Below, piece after piece: positions 56,601-64,000 of a stretch of DNA of 64,000 nucleotides. The notes below the pieces were generated by a model. The model was not told the DNA's origin, did not search any database, and worked only from the letters and a program-made list of their open reading frames with translations. Both the position numbers and the translations under genes were made by a program. How positions within the stretch are numbered: the stretch's first letter is position 1; each line of letters starts with the position of its first letter. The stretch spans positions 1,798,001 through 1,862,000 of the forward strand of contig OZ017761.1 in assembly GCA_963969365.1 (NCBI GenBank), read 5' to 3'. The DNA comes from Asterochloris sp. CNOR1. Lineage: Eukaryota; Chlorophyta; Trebouxiophyceae; Trebouxiales; Trebouxiaceae.

Positions 56601-59600
56601 AGAGAGCATGGGCATGCCAAGTATGCATCAGACGGGGGGTTTGCTGAGAGCAAAGGTGGGCAGGGAGGTGGCAGCAGGATCATGCAGGTACATGGCAGCT
56701 CTAAATGCGTGTGGGCAGGTGGGAGCGGGTAAGTGACAGCTCAGGATGTGGGTGGGCAGGGGAAGATGTGACAAGTCTTCATGCCGGCAGGCAGGAGAGG
56801 GGAAGCATGTGACTGCTCTGCATGTGACTGACGGAAAGGCTGCTGAAGTAACGCCACCTGGTTCAAGGCATGGCATTCAGGGGCTGAGGGGGAGGCACCA
56901 ATGCCACTTTACACTGCCAGTGCTGCAGCAGCTGCCAAGGGTGAAATTAGGGTCCACATGGCACTGCTGTGAGCCGCTGTGCAGTTCGACGACACCAGGG
57001 CTGCACAACTGCATGGCGTGTCCAGAGCTGGGGAGAAGGGCTGCATGGCTGCAAGGTGCTGAGGCTGCTGCTGTACAGGGCGTCACGCAGAGGCACAGCC
57101 CGCTGCATGGCTGCAGGGTGCATGCAAACACACAGCACACCAGTTGGCTACCATGTATGCTGAAATGGGCTGCTGAGTGCTGCAGCGCTGCATGGACTGA
57201 CCAGGTGGCCTGAGGCTGCCCTGTCTGTCCTCAGGGGATGACAGGCAGGCACATCATGCGAGACTTGCAGAGCACACTGCACTGCACAACCACATCCATG
57301 GCCTCCAACATTCCCCAATGCGCAGGGACGCCAGTCAGAGAGTGTGGAGCATGAAGATGCTATGACTGACCTTGAAGCCCTGCAGGGTTGCTGGGTTGGA
57401 CACGTAGCGCTGCACAATGCACTGCTTGGCAGCTGGGAAGGCGGCAGGGTCTGACACCAGCCTCACACCCCGGCCTCGCGAAGAGGCCACAGGCTGCAGT
57501 CAGATGAACATGCATAAGCAAATCCAGCAATCACGGCCTCAAGCTGCAGTTAGGACGACAGGCTTCAGGGCAATTTATCCAACATGATCAAGCCTCTGGC
57601 TGCAGTCTGGGCGGCGTCAAGGAACTCGGCAACAACAAGCCTCTGGCTGCATTCAGGGCGACAAGCGGCAGGCAACCCAGCAACATTGAAACCTCTGGCT
57701 GCACTCAAGAAAACAGGCATCAGGATTATTCAACAACAATGAGCCCAGAGGCTGTGTGCAGAGGGACCAACTGGGCAATGGGTGGGTAGGTCTGGCCAAA
57801 GTGGAAAACCTTCCACTTCCACTTTGGCCAGACCGACCCACCCATTGCCCATTGTCTTGACTGCCAGCCACACTCCTGAATGGCATCTTTTTGGGGGTCA
57901 GGCGAGAGCTTGGCACCAAAGCCCCACCCACCTTTTGGATGTAAAGCTGGTCTGGGCGGGCAGCCACGTCGCGCATCCATTCGCTGTGATCCCGTGGCAG
58001 GATGAAAAAGGGGGGGACTATGGCAAATGCGGGGTCGCCCGATGCTCTGAGGGCTGCGGCCAGGCTGCTGTAGAGGCGGTCCTTCCGGCCTAGTTCCCAT
58101 GTGCCTGGCAGGTGGTTGACCTGCAGGAAGAGGCAGTCAAGGGCTGGCATTGGCGGCAGGGCAGCTCGCATTGTGCAGTCAGGGGATGAGTGTATCTGGT
58201 GCGCCCAGAGTCAGCCTGCCAAACGTCTGGCAGCTTGGTGACCTGAGGGCTGGGGCAGATGGCGCTGCTGCGTACACAGACATTGCGGCCCAAGCCCAGA
58301 GATGGGGGGCTGAGCCCTGGAAGTCACCAGCTGCCACCCATGCAGCATTGAAGTGCCGCAGGCGCTGGGCATGCAGCTTTGTGGTGTCCTGCAGGCTTCA
58401 CTGCCTTGCACCTCAGCACGCTGCAGGGTCCCCTGCTGAAAGCAGAATGCAAGTTCGAAACTCACGTGCAGCTCGCGGTCCCCCGCTGGCTTCATGTCTT
58501 GCCCCACAGAAGGTACAGCACGCAGACTTGAGGACTTCCCTGCTGCTGGGCAGGCAGGTTGCAGGCCTTGCACCCAGGACGACACAATTGCAAGACTCAC
58601 CCGCTGCTGCTCATGCAGCTTGTGGTAACCAGACGGCTTCATGGCTTTACCCCACAGCACGTTCCAATGGTCCCTGCCGGTCACACGCACCCCTGCGGCC
58701 TTGAACGCGCCCCGCACGGCATTGTTGGCGATGCCATTGTAGCGCACACAGACGTTCAGGTCCCTGCAGGTGGCAGGGCACTGGCTTCAAACGATCATGT
58801 GCTGCGCAAGGTGGATGCACGAAGCACCTCGCAACGCTGTTGCAGTGTACTCAGTTGTGGAGATCTGTGCAGGGGACAGCCGTGGGGGCTTGAGCGTGGG
58901 CTGTGGGGGTGCAGGTCTGCGGCATCACCGACGCGTGCAGGTCCCTGCAGAGTGGCACGGCACATGCCCCAAAGGACTGAGTACCATGTGCTGAGAGCGT
59001 ACTCATTGCAGGCGCTGCAGTATTTTGGTTATGTATGCAGATCTCTGCACGTGGCAGGCACAGGCTGTTGATGATTTGCGAGAGGCCTTGGGTGCACAAG
59101 CTGATGAATCCATCACAACAAGCTGCAGGTCCCTGCAGGTGGCGAGTGGAGTGAAGGTGCAAAGCTCCTTTGGCAATGCCAAGACAGGACAGATCAGGTT
59201 GTACCTCCATGCCTGCCGGAGGGGGTCTTGCAGAAACTCAAACACCTTGTCAACACAGGCCATCACACATCCTTCAGCATAAAGGAGCCAGGTTGCAGCA
59301 CAGCATCGTCAGGCACTCTCAGCAGGTGCTGAGCATAGCTGGGCTGAGACTTGTGCTCTGCCAAGCTGCTGCAAAGACACGAGAAGCCACCTGGTGGCCC
59401 ACCTGCAGGGCTGCAGCCCCGCGGCCTGCTTGTCGTGCAGAGACTCCAGGCTGGTGAATGCGACCGTGGGTGGGGTGCCAGCAAAAGCTGGCGGCTGCAG
59501 CGTGACAGCAGGCTTGCCATCATCGCAGTGCCACAGCCAGGCCTGGACCTCCGAGGCAGGCGTGGGGCTGCCGGCTGCTGCAGTGCCACTGCTGGCCACA

Positions 59601-61497
59601 TCTGCTGCCGTGCCCAGCTGCTCAGGGGTGGGCCCCAGCTTGGGCATGCACTGCACCTGTTGGGTGGTTACAGACCCCAATCCTGAGCCAGACCCTGCTG
59701 GTCTGACAGCATCTGCACATGCAGAGGCCACATCAACTACATGCCAGCAACACCAAGTGTGACACAGTTGCAGAGGCTGTGCTTGCAACCATAGTGGGTG
59801 TCTACTGGACCTGGCAATGCAGCGCAACAAAAGGCATCATGACTCTGTATCATTGCTCAAGGCACTGGCAGTCCCGCTGCTGTCTGGCGCAACCCATGGC
59901 AGCTCAAAGGAATTCCAGAATACCACTTTACTCATGCAGGCCTCTGCTGGCCTGCTGCCACGCTGCTCACCACTCAGTCCCGGGTCTGACTGCTCTGTGG
60001 AGTCACACAGCTGGGCCTCGAGCTCGCTGCTCCACACGCTGCTGCCTTCACTTGCCTGGCTCAGGAGCTCACTGCCTGGCTGGGAGGCTACGTCCAGGCT
60101 GCTGCCTGCAAACAGCACGAATCTCAAACACACCAAGAATTCTATGATGTCTTTGATACCCAACAGCTCACTGCCCAGCTGAGGCACCGAGTCATGCAGC
60201 AGGTTTCACAGTTGAACCAAGCTCTGTTGACTTTGAAATGCAGCAGCTCACTGCCCAAACGAGATGCTGAGCCCAGGCTGCTGCATGCATGCAGCAGGAC
60301 TGAGATGTGTGCACAGAAAGCAGCCCTGTGCATTGCCGGTACAGGCAATAGAAGGCTTCCCATCAGAGTTACATCAAGCAAGCCCACGTGATGAATTGCT
60401 CTGACCTGCAGGGTCTGCAAAGCAGAACAGACCACAGGCTTCAGCTGGTGCACACAGCACAACACGTGAGGTGATTCTGGCAGCCCTGGTACCCAGTCAA
60501 GCGGCTCACTAGGCTGCAGCACACCTTGGGCAAGGGCTGGCTGGCCCCTGCTGCCCACAAACTACAATCATGATCCTCTCAGCCTAGCAGTCTGCCACCC
60601 GCAAGGCAGAAGCAGCTCTCAAAAAAACAGGGCTGGCTTGCCTCTGCCGTCCTCTCAACATCCCACCAACATCCCACCGACTACACCATGAAGTTGTGAA
60701 GCCCTTGGCATGCTGCGTGTTGGAGGCACGCCTAGAGTGGGTTTCCTTGAAAGATGCAGCTCCCATGCAACTAGCAGCATCAGGCTCAGTTTTCCCCTTC
60801 CGCTGCCCTCATCACAACTTCCTTTACCTGCATCACCCTCTGCCTCAAATGCTGCCTCCAGCTCATCCAGAGCCTCCACATCATCATCTGGTGCATCACC
60901 CCAGCTTTTGTCACTATCACATCTGCTGCTGCTGGATTGATGCAGCAGGTCTGTCAGGCGGTCTGCAGCCTGCCCCTGCAGTGTGACAGCAGCAGCAGCA
61001 TCTGGCTGCCCATCCTGCCCGCTTCTGCTCCATAACGCTGCAGGCCCCTCGACGCTGCTGTGTGGCAGCTGCTGCTGCGGACGCTCCTCTAGCGCCGCAG
61101 CGCTGCCATCTGGCAGCTGCCTGTGTGGCTGTTGGTCCCACGAGGCAAAGGCAGGTGACAGTGTCTCCGCAGCTGATGCTGGGCTGCTGCCGGGTGCGGG
61201 AATGGCAGCCTGCCTCCTGCATGTCTGACCACGTGCCACAGTGCAGCTGCCAGACTGTGCACTGTCCAGGACCTGGGCCATGCCTGCTTGCTGCGACTGG
61301 GCAGTCACCGCCCCACAGCTGACCCCTGCCTTCATGCCTGTGGCAGCAGCATCGGCAGGAGCCTGCGCAGGGCCCTTATGCCGCAAGGTCGGGGCTGCGC
61401 CGTCTAGCTCTGCGGCTGGCACTGCCTCGCTTGCACGCCTGGCAGGAGGACCAGTGCCCCTGCTGCTGCCTGCAGCCACAGTGCAGTGGCCCCCCCA
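53610..61497 (-). CDS. Tubulin-tyrosine-ligase-like (TTLL) protein
   Basis: Confident minus-strand exons are 59656-59403 (FAGTPPTVAF), 58763-58601 (RYNGIANNAVRGAF, HWNVLWG), 58120-57932 (VNHLPGTWELGRKDRLY, FFILPRDHSEW, LYIQK), 57493-57371 (SSRGRGVRLV, CIVQRYVSNPATLQGFK), 56171-56053 (YDLRVYVLVTCVDPLRAYVY, GLVRLATQQY), 55617-55451 (HVTNVSVNK, KWSFAALRAHL), 55185-55090, 54842-54682 (GFDILLDSDYQASLIEVN) and the last ending at 53610 (RRGGWQRVLPC). ATP-grasp landmarks are present: the lysine before RGRG, the KYDLR arginine, and the Glu/Asn of LIEVN. TTLL enzymes add Glu, Gly or Tyr to tubulin tails, in algae often on flagellar or spindle microtubules; the exact activity cannot be told. Ser/Ala/Gln-rich exons at 60105-59971 and about 61470-60828 probably form a disordered N-terminus. 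The gene is convergent with the Cwf19-like gene. Confidence 0.88.
57493..57740 (-). repeat. 52-bp ladder of acceptor copies
   Basis: The acceptor at the exon start CTGCAG|CCTGTGGCC (57493) is followed upstream in the intron by CTGCAG or CTGCAT/CAC-type copies near 57544, 57600, 57647 and 57698. Several read GCAGCCAGAGGCTTG on the minus strand. Spacing is about 47-56 bp. Confidence 0.8.
57772..57851. repeat. Near-perfect inverted repeat (hairpin)
   Basis: Two 35-bp arms (57772-57806 and 57817-57851) match at 34 of 35 positions around a 10-nt loop. The arm contains GGTCTGGCCAAAGTGGAA. It lies in a TTLL intron just upstream of the 52-bp ladder, in the plus-strand sense. Confidence 0.9.
58330..58690 (-). 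repeat. Copies of an exon 3' half in the following intron
   Basis: Exon text GTGCTGTGGGGTAAAGCCAT...CCACAAGCTGCATGAG (ending 58601) recurs downstream on the minus strand. One copy lies near 58505-58450 as TTCTGTGGGGCAAGACATGA...CCGCGAGCTGCACGTGAG, and there are shorter traces near 58395 and 58345. Confidence 0.75.
58755..59150 (-). repeat. Ladder of CTGCAGGGACCTG acceptor copies
   Basis: The acceptor and exon start TGCAGGGACCTGAACG (exon from 58763) recurs upstream in the intron near 58862, 58942, 59042 and 59130. Forms include CTGCAGGGACCTGCACGC and CTGCAGGGACCTGCAGCT. Spacing is 80-101 bp, and the flanking GGCAGGGCA/GGCACGGCA text is shared too. Confidence 0.8.
59965..60510 (-). repeat. 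Ladder of GGCAGTGAGCTGCTG copies
   Basis: The coding-like motif GGCAGTGAGCTCCTG in the exon 60105-59971 recurs at about 60167, 60247 and weakly 60505. It is often preceded by CAGCCTGG and followed by further shared text. Spacing begins at about 99 and 80 bp. Confidence 0.65.
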
Positions 61498-61648
61498 GGC
61501 TTAGCAGGATGGCCAGCCCAAGGGCAGACTGCAGGCTGAGGCCATGCATTGACTGTGGTGCACGTGGCTGGGGCCAACAAGTCAATGCTGGTACAAGCAT
61601 CACACAGCTGTGGTAGCTCAATGCCTTGGGCAACAGCGAGCAAAGACT

Positions 61649-62105
61649 CTATGACCACACATCACTGTGCACTTGGCGCTCACCGCTGCTGCTACAGCTG
61701 CTGACGGTGCTGTTCTGGTGCTGCCTTGGAGCTCCGCTGCTGTCAAACAAGATGGGAGGCGGCGTCACTACACAGGGGCTGGCAGGCCGTACTAGGGCTG
61801 CAGAAGGCCTCGCCTCCGGGCACCCTGCAGCCAGCTGCTGCTCTGAGCCTGCCTTGGCAGCTGATGGGTCCTCCAACTGGGTGTTGCTTGGCTGCCAGTG
61901 GCCAGGGGCGGGGCTGACTATGGGGCACACAGCCCCATGCTGCGCTGAATCCATCTGAGGGGCTGCCAAAGTCCCTGGCTCCACCATGCAGCCCGTGGTG
62001 GGTCGGCTACGAGTAAGGCTGACCCACTGTGGGACAGAGCTGGAGCCGCTGGCAGCCTCGACGGCTGGCACAACTGAGCTTCTGGAGGCCCGTGCTAGCT
62101 CCACT
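61649..62105 (-). CDS. Possible upstream exon of the TTLL gene
   Basis: This is an open minus-strand stretch rich in Ser, Ala, Pro and Gln (TGCMVEPGTLAAPQMDSAQH) ending at a CAGCG|GTGAGCGCC donor near 61680. It would extend the disordered N-terminus of the TTLL protein, or it may belong to another gene. There is no domain. Confidence 0.3.
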
Positions 62106-62849
62106 GCAGGCAAGTGTCTGACACACCTTTACATGTGCCTACAAGCTGCTGCAGGTATCGCCCCAGCTCATGCAAGAGCACAAGCTGCCAGAAGAGGCAG
62201 TTGATGAGGCAGCTTGCACCTCTTGCTGGCTCCAGCAGAAATTGTGTGGCGCAATGGCATCCACAGCAGTGGCTCCTTGAAGCCGGCACTGTGACATTGC
62301 AGTTTGAACATAGACATATGCACCTCTGCAGCCTGCCCATATGTGGCCAGGCAGTCATGACCGCTCAAGTGCCATGCCCCTTTATTCTCTGAAGGTGCTC
62401 AAAGACAGGCCCAAAGCGACCTCATACCACCAGGCAGTCATCACACAGCAGCTGAGGCGCGCATGCATCAGAAATGTGCTGCCAAGAATGCATAAGAAAC
62501 ACACCCACTTGCCAGATAAAGTGCCTAGCCACAGCAATCCGCGGGCATCCCACCTGGCAGCAGTCCTCTGCCTGTCAGGCTGCCTCTGGACTGACTGCTG
62601 CAAGCGTCCGCGCTACGTGGCGTGACGCCCACTCCCCAAGTGCTGGCGCCACACATGCTGATTTGCTTCTCCTCTGCTGCAGCCTGCATGGGCACGGAGC
62701 CCTGTGCTAGTGGTGGTGATGACAAAGACCAGTGGTGGTCAGGTCTGATGGGCTGCGTGTCTTGTGGACAGCAATCTGTTGGACAGCAGCACCTGGGAAG
62801 GCTCAAGACCAAGCCCCCTGTCCCTGCGGCAGCGTCACAGTCATGGGGC

Positions 62850-64000
62850 ACTCAGTGCCAGCTCAGATGGCTGCACAGCGCTTTGCAGGTGCCTGGTGCA
62901 GCACCGTCCTGCAGAGCGGCACCATCAAGGCCAGGCCACGCACCCTGAATGCGATACCAGCACCTTGGCACCACAGAGGTGAGGTACTGCCACGGCGTCA
63001 GCTCACAGCATTCTGTCTCCTGATTTCAGAGACATCTGCTCACCTGTGCCTGGAATGCAGCGACACCTTTGGCACTGACCGCCTGCTCAGCAGGCTGCAC
63101 AGAACATGGCAGACATATGACACGCCGGGCCATGCTGTGCAGGCCTGCACACCTGTCCCTGGGGTGACGTCACAGCCCTGGCGCTCAGCGCCAGCTCAGG
63201 AGGCTGCCCAGGGTCTGGCAGGCGCTGCACGCGAGCCCTGCCTGGGCTCACGCAGGTGCCCCGCCGCACAGAAACCTTCATGGCAGCGGCTGCTGCCGCG
63301 GCCTGCTGGAGGCCGGCGTGGCTGCCGGTGCTGTAGGAGCGCCTGCAGCAAAGAGAGAAAGCAGAATGGTAGAGGGTGGGTTTCTGCTGAATGTGGCCCC
63401 GGAGCCAGCTCTGGGTCGCCAGAGCTTCTCGAGTGGCAGCATTGACCAGAGTCAGCAGTGTCTGCTGGTGGGGTGGCACCTTGTGTCTGACATGTGCAGC
63501 TGAGCAGCATTGGAGGGACAGAGCAAGACGCATGTGACTGGACGCAACCTTAGGCAGCCAGCGTGCAGGCGCTGCACCTGCTGGAATGCTGTCACGGCAC
63601 CTGCCCTGGTTGATGAGTGAGCCGGCAAGCGCACGAACCCCAGCAGCAGGGAGCTGCAAAAGGCAGGCACTGGCATGCGCATCCTGTTGAACCTTCAAGC
63701 AATGACTGGAAGCAAGTGCACCTGAGTTTTGTGTCATGAGGCTGCCAGCGAGATGACAATGCACAGGCCTACGCAGCATGGCAGCTGGACTGCGAAGGCC
63801 GCAAGAGATGTGTGCAGTGACTGCAGCACCTCCTCGCCTGCACACATACTGGGCCGCATTCAAAACTGCTAACATGATGGCTGAGAGTCTGCGCTGGTTC
63901 CCTCTCAGTAGCAGCACAGCAGCCGACCTGGACAGCAGAGGCCTGGCAGAGGCAGGCGTGCGCAGGGACTGCTGTCGCAGGAGCACTTCGCCTGCGCACG
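62850..64000 (-). CDS. Unresolved minus-strand coding segments, open at window edge
   Basis: Coding-like pieces lie at about 63483-63398 (LLTLVNAATREALATQSWLR), 63343-63245 (RSYSTGSHAGLQQAAAAAA) and near 62940. The Ala-rich tracts and CTGCAG acceptors suggest real exons, but phases were not settled. They could be the start of the TTLL gene or a separate gene running in from beyond the window. Text near 62850-62900 and 63183-63230 is duplicated (GCTCAGCGCCAGCTCAGGA versus ACTCAGTGCCAGCTCAGAT). Confidence 0.25.

Overview
This window reads as nuclear DNA of a green alga, probably a core chlorophyte (perhaps a trebouxiophyte). Genes are split into many short exons with GTGAGT-like donors and almost uniform CTGCAG acceptors. 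TGTAA poly(A)-type signals follow several stop codons. The conserved host proteins, a Cwf19-like splicing factor and a tubulin-tyrosine-ligase-like protein, are eukaryotic. No rRNA, tRNA or CRISPR was seen. Exon borders were worked out by eye from splice signals and reading phase, so they are models and not transcript evidence.

The left half (1-30 kb) is rich in mobile elements. Two diverged copies of a Rep-like repeat (about 0.66-2.2 kb and 21.8-23.45 kb) each lie next to a C2HC zinc-finger gene: a whole one at 2.35-5.3 kb and a truncated relative at 24.0-24.4 kb. Between them lie a Crinkler-type nuclease-like gene (6.5-9.2 kb), an unrecognised gene (10.2-14.9 kb), a Crinkler-type gene joining a nuclease-like domain to a kinase domain (15.26-18.29 kb, minus strand) and a Crypton-type tyrosine-recombinase gene (18.6-21.65 kb). 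A LINE with long open ORF1 and ORF2 and a (CAT)n tail fills 24.5-29.95 kb.

The right half (30-64 kb) is mostly host genes: a nicotinamidase/isochorismatase-like hydrolase (30.8-31.9 kb), a weakly supported minus-strand coiled-coil gene (32.4-34 kb), a Lys-rich minus-strand gene with an E2F-like palindrome upstream (34.4-41.8 kb), a single-exon ankyrin-type gene (42.9-43.6 kb), a roughly 9.4 kb Cwf19-like gene (44.1-53.5 kb), and a convergent TTLL gene on the minus strand (53.6 kb to at least 59.7 kb, probably beyond 61 kb).

The most striking observation is structural. Many long introns carry ladders of decayed tandem copies of the gene's own exon-intron junction, or of a unit holding a full 3' splice-site-like sequence, at periods of about 50-135 bp. 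In the Crinkler-type gene at 8.2-8.5 kb the acceptor actually used appears to lie inside such a duplicate. This looks like introns gained or lengthened by repeated local tandem duplication across splice sites, possibly creating alternative splice sites.
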